Source: Flammeovirgaceae bacterium (GTDB lineage Bacteria > Bacteroidota > Bacteroidia > Cytophagales > Cyclobacteriaceae). From it: a stretch of DNA of 34,412 nt. The stretch's first letter is position 1. The number at the start of each line of letters is the position of its first letter. Shown here in pieces: positions 7,827 to 17,205 of the stretch. A program made the position numbers and the translations under genes. Under the pieces are notes generated by a model, which did not search any database, was not told the origin of the DNA, and saw nothing but the letters and a program-made list of their open reading frames with translations. Location: positions 1 through 34,412 of the forward strand of contig JAHEZH010000054.1 of the NCBI GenBank assembly GCA_023251155.1, given 5' to 3'.

Positions 7827-10800
7827 ATGCTCCATTCCATTATTCAATTTTCCATACGCAATAAGCTCATCGTGGGCTTGTTCATTGCCGCACTCATCGG
7901 ATGGGGAAGTTATGAGGTCACTCAGCTTCCCATTGATGCCGTGCCCGATATCACGAATAACCAGGTGCAGGTGCTCACCATTGCACCTTCGCAGTCCGCG
8001 CTGGACATTGAGCGGCTGGTTACTTTTCCTGTAGAACAAACCATGGCGACCATTCCCGGTATTGAAGAGATTCGTTCCTTCTCTCGGTTTGGATTGTCGG
8101 TAGTGACCATTGTTTTCACCGATGCTACCGATGCCTACTGGGCACGGCAGCAGGTAAGTGAACGGCTTGGAGAAGCCAGGAAACAAATTCCTCCCGGAGT
8201 GGGCACTCCGGAGTTAGCACCCATGACCACAGGGCTTGGAGAAATTTACCAATACATCATAAAAACAAAGCCCGGTTATGAGAATACTTATACGGTAATG
8301 GAGTTGCGTACCATTCAGGACTGGATTGTACGCCGGCAGTTATTAGGTACTAAAGGTGTAGCGGATGTAAGCAGTTTTGGCGGTTACCTCAAGCAATTTG
8401 AAATCGCCCTGTCACCTGAAAAATTAAGAAGCCTTAACCTGTCGGTCAGTGAAGTATTTGCTGCACTGGAAAACAACAATCAGAATACAGGTGGTGCGTA
8501 CATCGAAAAGAATACCAGTGCCTACTTCATTCGCAGCGAAGGTCTGATCAAGTCCATCGATGACATCGGTAATATCATCGTACGCAGCACGGATACCGGT
8601 ATGCCACTATTGATGCGTGATGTGTCTACGATTAAGCTGGGTAACGCTATCCGCTTCGGAGCGATGACCCAAAACGGAAAAAGTGAAACGGTAGGTGCCG
8701 TGGTGATGATGCTGAAAGGAGCCAACTCTTCACAGGTGATTGCCAATGTAAAAGAACGCATCGCCATCATTGACAAAACATTGCCGGAGGGGGTTACCAT
8801 AGAGCCCTTTCTTGATCGTACCAAACTGGTCAACAATGCCATTGATACGGTGACGCGCAACCTGGCTGAAGGTGCGCTTATTGTCATCTTCGTCTTGGTT
8901 CTATTGCTTGGAAATGTAAGAGCAGGGTTGGTAGTGGCTTCTGTGATTCCACTGGCCATGCTGTTTGCCATCATCATGATGAACCTGTTTGGTGTATCGG
9001 GAAACCTGATGAGTCTGGGGGCGATTGATTTCGGGTTGATCATAGACGGAGCGGTAATTATCGTTGAGGCCACCTTGCATCACATTGCTACCTCAGGCAT
9101 CACTACCCGACTCACGCAGGATCAGATGGATGATGAGGTCGGCGCATCCGCCAATAAAATGATGCACGCTGCCGCTTTTGGGCAAATCATCATCCTTATT
9201 GTTTATCTTCCTATTCTTTCACTGGTGGGTATTGAAGGAAAAATGTTTAAGCCCATGGCACAGACGGTGATCTTCGCCATTATTGGGGCATTCATTTTAT
9301 CGCTTACGTATGTTCCCCTGGCTTCTTCCTTGTTCTTAAGCAGGGTGCCCGTACATAAAAAGAACATCTCGGACCGAATCATTAACCGAATTCATAAGAT
9401 CTATGAGCCAGCGCTGACATGGGCGTTGACCAAAAGAAGGACTGTCCTGGCCACCTCCGTTGTTTTGCTACTGGCGAGCATTACTCTGTTTGCTACCATG
9501 GGTGGTGAGTTTCTTCCTGAACTGGATGAAGGCGATTTTGCAGTAGATACACGCCTGATTACAGGTACCAACCTGACCTCTACCGTGCAGGCTACGCTCA
9601 AGGGTGAGGAAGTTCTTTTAAAGAATTTTCCTGAGGTGGAAAAAGTGATTGCCAAAATCGGCTCCGCTGAAATACCGACAGACCCCATGCCCATTGAAGC
9701 GGCCGATATGATGGTGGTCATGAAAGACAAATCGGAATGGGTGAGTGCCAGTACCAAAGAGGAGATGATCGCCAGGATGCAAAAGGCATTGAGTGAAAAT
9801 GTACCTGGTGTGTGGTTCGGATTTCAGCATCCCATTCAAATGCGCTTTAATGAATTGATGACGGGCGCGCGTCAGGATGTGGTAGTCAAAGTATATGGGG
9901 AAGATCTGGATCAGCTGACCACCTATGCAGCCCAGATCGGTAAACTGGCCAACGCCATAGAGGGAACAGAAAGTCTTTTCATTGAGAACATGACAGGCCT
10001 TCCGCAAATCATCATCCGCCTGAAACTGGATCAACTGGCGCGGTTTAATTTAACCATTCGGCAGGTCAATGAAGTAATTAATACTTCCATGGCAGGGCAG
10101 AGCGCAGGGCTTTTGTTTGAAGGAGAAAAGCGATTTGATATTGTTGTACGCCTGGACACTCAGAATCGTAAATCCATTGAGGATATCCGTAACCTGTACA
10201 TTACTTCGGCTAACGGAATGCAAGTACCCCTGTCGCAGGTGGCCGATGTGGTATTGGAAGTGGGACCGAACCAGATTCAACGCGATGATGCCAAGCGCAG
10301 AATTGTGGTGGGATTCAATACGCGTGGGCGCGATGTGCAAAGTATCGTACAGGAGTTGCAGAAGAAAGTAGATACCGGGGTGAAATTTGCTCCCGGCTAT
10401 TATGTTACCTATGGGGGTACGTTTAAAAATCTGCAGGAAGCCAAATCGCGCCTTGCTATAGCGGTGCCGGTATCGCTGGTGCTCATATTCATTCTCTTGT
10501 TTTTTGCGTTTGGCTCCGTGAAGCAAGGGCTGCTTATTTATACAGCCATACCGTTGTCAGCCATTGGTGGCGTGTTTGCCTTATGGCTTCGCGGTATGCC
10601 CTTCAGTATTTCAGCAGGTATCGGGTTCATCGCACTTTTTGGAGTAGCGGTACTTAATGGCATCGTACTCATTGCTGAATTCAATCAGTTAAAGAAATCC
10701 GGTTTAACCGATTTAAAAGACATCATCATGAAAGGCACCGCCACACGGTTACGTCCTGTGATAATGACGGCAATGGTTGCCTCGCTGGGTTTTTTACCGA

Positions 10801-11528
10801 TGGCGTTATCTCACGGCAGTGGTGCCGAAGTGCAGAAGCCATTAGCTACTGTAGTGATTGGTGGACTGCTGACCGCTACATTACTGACGTTGATTATTCT
10901 GCCCGTGTTGTACATGGTTGCGGAAAACATTTCAGCAAGAAAAACAAAACCATCCACGGTAGCCGTGCTCCTGATTTTCTTTCTGTTCGGTATTGGTAGT
11001 GTCACTCAGGCACAAACCACACGTGTGAGTATTTTTAAAACGGAAAGACAATTCCTTGAGCGTATTCCGGACCAGACGTTTGAAGTAAAGAATCATCCGC
11101 AAGCCGTTTCATTGGACAATCTTTCAACGCTCACTATCCGAGCCACCACCGGAACATATAAATTCGAATATGGTGATCTGTATGGGTATGCCAACGGTTC
11201 CGAATATCATCGTGCTTTTGGCAAGAGAAGCCCTCTTCATTTTTTTGGCTATTACAAAATAATCGACTGCCAGGGGTTAACACTTTACTCCAGAATGATT
11301 CATCACGGAAGAGGGGCAGGGGTGGATTATTTTTTCAGTACCGGCATATCCGAGCCGGTGCGGAAGCTTACGTTGCATGAATTGAAAAAAGCGTATTCCG
11401 GCAATCCCTCCTTCATTGAAAATGTGAAGCCTGTTTTTCGTGACTACTACATTGCCCTTACTTACAGAGACGGTAATGGCAGGGCGTTATTAAATAACCT
11501 GTACCTCCAATCCATCGATTCCTTATGA
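7827..11528 (+). CDS. czcA: HME-RND heavy-metal efflux pump with a C-terminal extension
   Basis: The inner-membrane proton antiporter of a tripartite metal exporter. Residues 1-1040 cover a complete CzcA/CusA protein: an N-terminal helix, two large periplasmic loops and twelve helices. The fourth helix has the HME signature D401-x5-D407-x6-E414 (GAIDFGLIIDGAVIIVEA), matching the proton-relay residues of CzcA. After VAENISARKTK, where CzcA homologues normally end, the frame continues for about 190 residues. This tail starts with a strongly hydrophobic segment ending in TQAQ (about 1044-1064), resembling a signal peptide or extra helix, followed by a soluble domain I do not recognise. Many Bacteroidota CzcA proteins instead carry a fused TolC domain. 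The stop overlaps the next start as ATGA. Metal could be Co/Zn/Cd or Cu/Ag; the sequence alone does not decide. Confidence 0.92.
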   Translation: MLHSIIQFSIRNKLIVGLFIAALIGWGSYEVTQLPIDAVPDITNNQVQVLTIAPSQSALDIERLVTFPVEQTMATIPGIEEIRSFSRFGLSVVTIVFTDATDAYWARQQVSERLGEARKQIPPGVGTPELAPMTTGLGEIYQYIIKTKPGYENTYTVMELRTIQDWIVRRQLLGTKGVADVSSFGGYLKQFEIALSPEKLRSLNLSVSEVFAALENNNQNTGGAYIEKNTSAYFIRSEGLIKSIDDIGNIIVRSTDTGMPLLMRDVSTIKLGNAIRFGAMTQNGKSETVGAVVMMLKGANSSQVIANVKERIAIIDKTLPEGVTIEPFLDRTKLVNNAIDTVTRNLAEGALIVIFVLVLLLGNVRAGLVVASVIPLAMLFAIIMMNLFGVSGNLMSLGAIDFGLIIDGAVIIVEATLHHIATSGITTRLTQDQMDDEVGASANKMMHAAAFGQIIILIVYLPILSLVGIEGKMFKPMAQTVIFAIIGAFILSLTYVPLASSLFLSRVPVHKKNISDRIINRIHKIYEPALTWALTKRRTVLATSVVLLLASITLFATMGGEFLPELDEGDFAVDTRLITGTNLTSTVQATLKGEEVLLKNFPEVEKVIAKIGSAEIPTDPMPIEAADMMVVMKDKSEWVSASTKEEMIARMQKALSENVPGVWFGFQHPIQMRFNELMTGARQDVVVKVYGEDLDQLTTYAAQIGKLANAIEGTESLFIENMTGLPQIIIRLKLDQLARFNLTIRQVNEVINTSMAGQSAGLLFEGEKRFDIVVRLDTQNRKSIEDIRNLYITSANGMQVPLSQVADVVLEVGPNQIQRDDAKRRIVVGFNTRGRDVQSIVQELQKKVDTGVKFAPGYYVTYGGTFKNLQEAKSRLAIAVPVSLVLIFILLFFAFGSVKQGLLIYTAIPLSAIGGVFALWLRGMPFSISAGIGFIALFGVAVLNGIVLIAEFNQLKKSGLTDLKDIIMKGTATRLRPVIMTAMVASLGFLPMALSHGSGAEVQKPLATVVIGGLLTATLLTLIILPVLYMVAENISARKTKPSTVAVLLIFFLFGIGSVTQAQTTRVSIFKTERQFLERIPDQTFEVKNHPQAVSLDNLSTLTIRATTGTYKFEYGDLYGYANGSEYHRAFGKRSPLHFFGYYKIIDCQGLTLYSRMIHHGRGAGVDYFFSTGISEPVRKLTLHELKKAYSGNPSFIENVKPVFRDYYIALTYRDGNGRALLNNLYLQSIDSL

Positions 11529-12760
11529 AACACACTTCGCTGGTTATGTTTTTAGTGACCATCTCTGCTTCCTGTTTCTCGCAGGAAACAGTGATCACAT
11601 TAAATGATGCACTGAAGCAAGCCCTCGAGAAGAATCCATCCATTCAGGCAGCAGCGCTGGAAACATCACGACAAATGACATTGAAGAAGACCGCTTTTGA
11701 ACTGCCAAAGACCGATGTCTCCCTGATGTATGGACAGTATAACAGCATTCAAAAAGGAGACAACAACCTGACGCTGACTCAGTCCATTCCTTTTCCCACG
11801 CTGTTCGGAGCACAAAATGGTTTGAATAAGGCAATGATTACTTCCGCGGAGCTGAAGGAGAACGTAAGCAAGAACGAACTCACTTTTCAGGTGAAACAGG
11901 TATTCAATCAGCTGTTGTATTTGAAACTGCGTCATCAATCCCTTATGCAGCAGGATAGCCTGCTCAGCGATCTTTTACGAATAGCCAATGTGCAATACAA
12001 AACAGGGGAGAGTACACTGGTGGCCAGGACCTCAGCAGAAACACAACTCTTCGAGATTCAAAATCAGAAGGCAAGAAATGAAGCGGATATACAAATTGCG
12101 TTGCGTCACCTTCAGTTGCTTTGTTTGTTGCCGGCACTCGCTGATGTACAGGGAAGTTTAGAAAATTTCAGTACTGTACCTGAAATGGATTCAACGGCCA
12201 TTCAGCAGAATCCATCCCTGGCCTACACCCGGCAACAGATGGATGTAGCGAACTGGCAGCGAAAGGTGGAGGCCTCCAGGGTTTTGCCTGATTTGCGTGT
12301 TGGTTACTTCAATCAGACGCTGATTGGTATTCAAAACATCGATGGCCAGGATCGCTACTTCGGTTCCAACAAACGCTTTCAGGGATTACAGGCAGGCGTA
12401 TCCATTCCGCTTTGGTTTGCTCCTCATATGGCGAGAATCAAGGCCGCTTCAATCGCTACGGAGGTAGTCAGGAAGCAGAGTGAATCCTTTACGCTCCAGC
12501 TGACGCAACAATACAATCAGGCCTTGCAGGAATTAATCAAGAACCGGAATAGCCTGGATTACTACCGAAGTGCTGCTCTTAAAACGGCAGACTTGCTCAT
12601 TACCCAAAGTCGCCTGGCATTCAAAAGCGGAGAGGTGGACCACACCGTGTTATTGCTTAACCTGAAGCAGGCACTGTCTATTCGTGAGGGATACCTGATT
12701 GCCCTGCAACAATACAATCAAAGCATCATTATTATCGATTATTTAAACGGCAAGATCTAG
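11525..12760 (+). CDS. czcC: Outer-membrane efflux channel (TolC/CzcC family)
   Basis: A 411-residue protein with a signal peptide (cleavage near CFSQ, residue 20). It has the two long helical-hairpin repeats of outer-membrane factors: NDALKQALEKNPSI and the conserved ITLNDAL-type start of repeat one, then the second repeat around LPDLRVGYFNQ and the long coiled helices near the C-terminus ending in ALQQYNQSIIIIDYLNGKI. Its length is normal for CzcC. It forms the trimeric duct through the outer membrane for the RND pump encoded just upstream, with which it shares an ATGA overlap. The next gene, the adaptor lipoprotein, starts 85 bases later. Confidence 0.9.
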   Translation: MKHTSLVMFLVTISASCFSQETVITLNDALKQALEKNPSIQAAALETSRQMTLKKTAFELPKTDVSLMYGQYNSIQKGDNNLTLTQSIPFPTLFGAQNGLNKAMITSAELKENVSKNELTFQVKQVFNQLLYLKLRHQSLMQQDSLLSDLLRIANVQYKTGESTLVARTSAETQLFEIQNQKARNEADIQIALRHLQLLCLLPALADVQGSLENFSTVPEMDSTAIQQNPSLAYTRQQMDVANWQRKVEASRVLPDLRVGYFNQTLIGIQNIDGQDRYFGSNKRFQGLQAGVSIPLWFAPHMARIKAASIATEVVRKQSESFTLQLTQQYNQALQELIKNRNSLDYYRSAALKTADLLITQSRLAFKSGEVDHTVLLLNLKQALSIREGYLIALQQYNQSIIIIDYLNGKI

Positions 12761-12845
12761 CATGAAATCGTCATTCACTGCGTACCCCATCGGGATGATA
12801 CCTGGAAGACGACTCCATGGCTGCGAACGAACTAAAAATGAACAC

Positions 12846-13973
12846 ATGAGAAATTTAGGACTATTCACTATAAGTGCCCTGCTCATCATGGCCTGTGGCA
12901 GCAAAAAACAGGAGCCCGCCTTAGTGGCGGATTCCTTAAGTGCAAACGTGATCACGCTTACGCCATCACAGTATACCGCTTCGGAGATTGCATTGGGTAA
13001 AATGGAAAGGAAGCGTGTGGCCAAACGGATTACCGTCAATGGCAAACTGGATGTGCCACCGCAAAACCTTGTGATTATATCGGCACCCCTGGGCGGTTTT
13101 GTCAAGTCGACTGATCTTTTGCAAGGGATGAAAGTAAACAAAGGAGATGTACTGGCCGTGCTTGAAAACCAGGACTACATACAGCTGCAACAGGACTATC
13201 TCGATAATGCGAGTAAACTGGAATTCCTTCAGGTGGAGTATGACCGCCAGCAGGAACTGGCAAAAGAAAATGTCAATGCACAGAAAGCCTTGCAACAATC
13301 GAAGTCGCAATATGAAAGTATGAAAGCGATGGTGAGCGGACTGGAAGCAAAGCTGGAGATGATTACTATTTCTCCTGCTGCTTTAAAGAATGGAAAGATA
13401 AAATCAACGATTCAGTTGCGGTCACCGATCAATGGATTTATCACGGTCGTGAACGTGAGCATCGGCCAGTTTGTAACGCCCACAGAGGTGATGTTTAAAA
13501 TTGTGAACCTGGAACACATGCATGCGGAACTTCAGGTGTATGAAAAAGACATCAATAAGATAGCCATTGGGCAACAGGTGACATTTCAGTTGGCCAACGA
13601 TACAACCACACACAAAGCGACTGTTCATCTGGTGGGCAAGGAAATCAGCCCAGAACGCACCGTTCGTATTCATTGCCACCTGGAGAAAGAGGACAAGTCG
13701 TTGCTTCCGGGCATGTTTGTTACGGCCACGATTGAAACTGCTTCCGAAGAGGCCGATGTTGTTCCCACCACGTCCATCTCCAACTTCGAAGGAAAGGATT
13801 ATATATTCGTATCTTCCGGTGATCACCAGTTCAGGGCCATTCCTGTCAATGCCGGTATCGCTGTTGGGGAATTTACAGAAGTACACGTGTCAGAGAAGAT
13901 AGCACCAGGAACATCGGTTGTAACCCGTGGGGCTTTTCAACTGATGGGATTATTGAAGAACAACCAGGAATAA
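12846..13973 (+). CDS. czcB: Periplasmic adaptor lipoprotein (CzcB/CusB family)
   Basis: The 375-residue membrane-fusion protein links the RND pump to the outer-membrane channel. The ATG at 12846 is chosen because it gives a lipoprotein signal, LLIMAC, with the lipid-bearing Cys at residue 17; an ATG at 12762 would bury the signal behind 28 polar residues. Family features in order: a first lipoyl half (ISAPLGGFVKS, then GMKVNKGDVLAVLE), an alpha-hairpin of about 70 residues rich in Gln/Glu/Lys, a second lipoyl half (LRSPINGFITVVNVSIGQFV), and beta-barrel and membrane-proximal domains (ERTVRIHCHLE, LLPGMFVTATIE). No extra His-rich metal-binding domain is seen. Confidence 0.9.
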   Translation: MRNLGLFTISALLIMACGSKKQEPALVADSLSANVITLTPSQYTASEIALGKMERKRVAKRITVNGKLDVPPQNLVIISAPLGGFVKSTDLLQGMKVNKGDVLAVLENQDYIQLQQDYLDNASKLEFLQVEYDRQQELAKENVNAQKALQQSKSQYESMKAMVSGLEAKLEMITISPAALKNGKIKSTIQLRSPINGFITVVNVSIGQFVTPTEVMFKIVNLEHMHAELQVYEKDINKIAIGQQVTFQLANDTTTHKATVHLVGKEISPERTVRIHCHLEKEDKSLLPGMFVTATIETASEEADVVPTTSISNFEGKDYIFVSSGDHQFRAIPVNAGIAVGEFTEVHVSEKIAPGTSVVTRGAFQLMGLLKNNQE

Positions 13974-13995
13974 ACAGAACTCCATTCATTCTAAT

Positions 13996-16500
13996 ATGTC
14001 AGCTACATCCGATCATGGTATAAAGGGCTTAACCTCATCACAGGTATCAGAGGCACGTGCACTCCATGGTCGCAATGAAGTGATTCGTGAAGCGCATTAT
14101 TTTCTCACCACAGTGAAAGGTCTTTTTAAAGACCCGATGCTTTTACTGTTACTGGTAGCCTCCTCGTTGTACTTTATCAGTGGCGAGGTGGGTAATGGCG
14201 TATTTATGATTTCTGCTATCTTCCTGGTCATCGGAATTTCATGGTATCAGGAGTCAAGAAGCCGTAACGCGCTGGCCGCATTGAAATCATTGACGCAACC
14301 CACGAGTAAAGTAATCCGTGATGGGGCCACGGTAGAAATCAGGAGAGAAGAGATTGTGGTTGGGGATTTTATGATAGTCGAAGAAGGTTCATCCGTTCCT
14401 GCCGATGGTGTCATCGTTCATTCCAATGATTTCTCTGTCAATGAATCCATACTCACCGGTGAATCGATGCCCGTGAGTAAAAATAAAGAAGAGAACCATA
14501 ACGAAGTATTTCAGGGGACAACGGTAACCGGAGGACTGGCCATCTGTGAAGTCAAAGCCATAGGAGCAGCCACTTCGTTAGGCAAGATCGGAAAGAGCCT
14601 TGAATCCATTGATGAAGAAGATACTCCGTTGCAGAAGCAGATCGGAAATTTTGTAAAGAAGATGGCCTATGTGGGTGCGGCCGTCTTCTTCATTGTGTGG
14701 GGAATTTACTATTTCAGATCGCACCAGGTACTTAGCAGTCTACTCAAGGCACTTACGTTGGCCATGAGCATTCTTCCGGAAGAAATACCGGTTGCCTTTA
14801 CCACCTTTATGGCGCTGGGTGCATGGCGCTTAATGAAGCTGGGGATTATTGTAAAGCATACGAAGACGGTGGAAACATTGGGAAGTGCCACCGTTATCTG
14901 TACGGATAAAACCGGAACGATTACGGAGAACAGAATGAGTCTGGCCCGACTTTTTGAGCTGGCAACGAATAAGATAATAACACCCGAAAAGGCAACATCC
15001 GAAGAGAAAGAGTTGATCACGGTTGCGATGTGGGCCAGTGAACCCATACCATTTGATCCGATGGAAATCGCCTTGCACGAGGCGTATGGAAAATCAACAG
15101 CTACGGATTCGCGACCGGAATACCACATGGTTCATGAATATCCGCTGGGAGGAAGACCTCCCATGATGACGCATGTTTTTGAGAATGCGGCAGGCCACCG
15201 CATCATTGCCGCCAAAGGAGCACCCGAGGCGATGATGCAGGTAGCTCATCTGAATGAAGAGGAGAAGAGGAATATCCTGTCTGCGATACAGACATTAGCG
15301 GAAGAAGGATTTCGCGTATTGGGTGTTGGTATTTCCACTTTCGCAGGAAATGATTTTCCGGTGAACCAGCAGCAACTTACATTCCGGTTCATGGGCCTGG
15401 TGGCCTTCTATGATCCTCCTAAGAAAAACATCGCCCGTGTATTCGATTCGTTTTACAAAGCCGGTATAGCAGTAAAGATCATCACCGGAGATAATGCAGC
15501 CACCACTTCCACCATCGCCCGGCAGATTGGCTTCAAAGGGGCAGAGAAAACAATGAACGGAGAAGAACTATTGAAGCTGAGTGAAGAGGAGCTGAACGTA
15601 AACGTAATGAAGGTCACTATCTTTACACGCATGTTCCCTGATGCGAAGCTGCGGATACTGAATGCACTGAAAGCCAACCATCAGATTGTGGCCATGACCG
15701 GTGACGGTGTCAATGATGGCCCTGCACTGAAGGCCGCACACATTGGTATCGCCATGGGAAAGAAAGGAAGCGAAATAGCGAAGGAAGTCTCATCGCTGAT
15801 ATTAAGTGATGATGATCTTGCCAAGATGGTCGACGCGGTGGCCATGGGGCGAAGAATTTATTCTAACCTGAAGAAAGCCATTCAGTACATTATTTCCATT
15901 CATATTCCCATTATCCTCACGGTATTTATCCCGCTGGTATTGGGCTGGATTTATCCCGGTATCTTCACACCGGTACATGTGATTTTTCTTGAACTGATCA
16001 TGGGGCCAACGTGCTCCATTATTTATGAGAATGAGCCAATGGAAAAGAATACAATGCAGCAACAGCCCCGACCGGTTACAGATACCTTTTTCAGTATGAA
16101 GGAATTAGGCACCAGTATTATACAAGGATTGGTGATCACCGCCGGTACATTGTTTATTTATCAGTATTCCGTTCGTCAGGGGTACAGTGAAGAGGTCACA
16201 CGGACAATGATATTTCTCACGCTGATCGCTGCCAATGTTTCACTTACTTTAGTAAACCGGTCTTTCTACTACTCCATTTTGACGACACTGGGCTACAAGA
16301 ATAATCTGGTGTTATTCATTACAGGTACGACCATTGGCTTGACCACTTTGTTATTACTCATTCCGGCCTTCACCCGCTTCTTTAAATTTGATGTGATGGA
16401 TGCATTTCAGCTGATGCTTAGTATCGGCATTGGGTGTGCCAGTGTGATCTGGTTTGAGTTGGTTAAAGCGGGTAAAAGAAGAGCAACCCTGCATGTATAA
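13996..16500 (+). CDS. Cation-transporting P-type ATPase (P2-like, not CPx type)
   Basis: An 834-residue ion pump with a cation-ATPase N domain (GLTSSQVSEARALHGRNEV), the actuator motif TGES, the phosphorylation site CTDKTGTITENR (D304), the nucleotide-binding cue KGAPEAMM and the hinge TGDGVNDGPALKAAHIGIAMG. Helix four reads LPEEIPV rather than the CPC/SPC of P1B heavy-metal ATPases, and there is no N-terminal heavy-metal-associated domain. It therefore groups with the P2/P3-like cation ATPases. About ten helices are predicted, with the C-terminal bundle complete. It lies 22 bases after czcB and 30 before the response regulator, so it is part of the operon. Substrate is uncertain: Ca, Mn, Mg or protons are all possible, and metal-stress homeostasis is inference. 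Confidence 0.9.
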   Translation: MSATSDHGIKGLTSSQVSEARALHGRNEVIREAHYFLTTVKGLFKDPMLLLLLVASSLYFISGEVGNGVFMISAIFLVIGISWYQESRSRNALAALKSLTQPTSKVIRDGATVEIRREEIVVGDFMIVEEGSSVPADGVIVHSNDFSVNESILTGESMPVSKNKEENHNEVFQGTTVTGGLAICEVKAIGAATSLGKIGKSLESIDEEDTPLQKQIGNFVKKMAYVGAAVFFIVWGIYYFRSHQVLSSLLKALTLAMSILPEEIPVAFTTFMALGAWRLMKLGIIVKHTKTVETLGSATVICTDKTGTITENRMSLARLFELATNKIITPEKATSEEKELITVAMWASEPIPFDPMEIALHEAYGKSTATDSRPEYHMVHEYPLGGRPPMMTHVFENAAGHRIIAAKGAPEAMMQVAHLNEEEKRNILSAIQTLAEEGFRVLGVGISTFAGNDFPVNQQQLTFRFMGLVAFYDPPKKNIARVFDSFYKAGIAVKIITGDNAATTSTIARQIGFKGAEKTMNGEELLKLSEEELNVNVMKVTIFTRMFPDAKLRILNALKANHQIVAMTGDGVNDGPALKAAHIGIAMGKKGSEIAKEVSSLILSDDDLAKMVDAVAMGRRIYSNLKKAIQYIISIHIPIILTVFIPLVLGWIYPGIFTPVHVIFLELIMGPTCSIIYENEPMEKNTMQQQPRPVTDTFFSMKELGTSIIQGLVITAGTLFIYQYSVRQGYSEEVTRTMIFLTLIAANVSLTLVNRSFYYSILTTLGYKNNLVLFITGTTIGLTTLLLLIPAFTRFFKFDVMDAFQLMLSIGIGCASVIWFELVKAGKRRATLHV

Positions 16501-16530
16501 GAAAGACGAGTGATCGATAGACAGTGAACG

Positions 16531-17205
16531 ATGAAAATACTGATCGTAGAAGACGAGCGTGAAATGGCTAAAAGCATTGTGCAATACCTGCGCCAGGAGA
16601 GTTACGTTTGCGAAGTAGCCTATACGGCAGCGGAGGCAGAAGAGAAAATTATGATGCACGATTATGACTGTGTACTGCTGGATATTACACTGCCGGATGG
16701 AAATGGGTTGACAGTAATGGAGAAGCTGAAGGGGCAAGGCAAACTGGATGGGGTCATCATTTTATCTGCCAAAAATTCGCTCGATGATAGAATTAAAGGA
16801 TTGAACCTGGGTGCGGACGATTACATTCCCAAACCATTTCACCTGGCTGAATTGGGGGCACGTGTATCGTCCGTTATTCGCAGGAAACGATTTGGAGGAA
16901 ATAATAAAATTACCCTGCATGAAATTACAATTGATCTGCTCGGAAAATCGGTCAGCGTGAATGGCCGGATGGTTGACCTTACGAGGAAAGAGTATGATCT
17001 TCTCTTGTTCTTACTATCCAACAAAGGCAGGGTAGTAATGAAGAATGCCATTGCGGAGCACCTTTCAGGTGATGATGCCGAAGTGTTCGACAACTTTGAT
17101 TTCATTTATGCCCACATGAAGAACTTAAAAAAGAAATTGAGTGAAGCCCACTGCCCGGATTATATTAAGACCGTTTACGGCCTGGGATACAAATTTGAAC
17201 TATGA
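16531..17205 (+). CDS. OmpR/PhoB-family response regulator
   Basis: A 224-residue regulator. The receiver domain (1-118) has the acidic pair VEDER (residues 7-10), phospho-acceptor D51 in LLDITLPDGNG, S79 in ILSAK and K101 in IPKPF. The C-terminal winged helix (about 125-224) shows LTRKEYDLLLFL and ends with the typical IKTVYGLGYKFEL. It overlaps the downstream kinase start as ATGA, so the two form a cotranscribed pair. Place at the end of the metal-efflux operon suggests CzcR/CusR-like autoregulation of the whole block from the region upstream of 7350. Confidence 0.92.
   Translation: MKILIVEDEREMAKSIVQYLRQESYVCEVAYTAAEAEEKIMMHDYDCVLLDITLPDGNGLTVMEKLKGQGKLDGVIILSAKNSLDDRIKGLNLGADDYIPKPFHLAELGARVSSVIRRKRFGGNNKITLHEITIDLLGKSVSVNGRMVDLTRKEYDLLLFLLSNKGRVVMKNAIAEHLSGDDAEVFDNFDFIYAHMKNLKKKLSEAHCPDYIKTVYGLGYKFEL

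Noticed and set aside
8522-9073. Long minus-strand open frame inside the RND gene
   Set aside because: It is antisense to conserved CzcA coding sequence and gives a low-complexity, Ser/Thr/Met-rich product, typical of a shadow frame.
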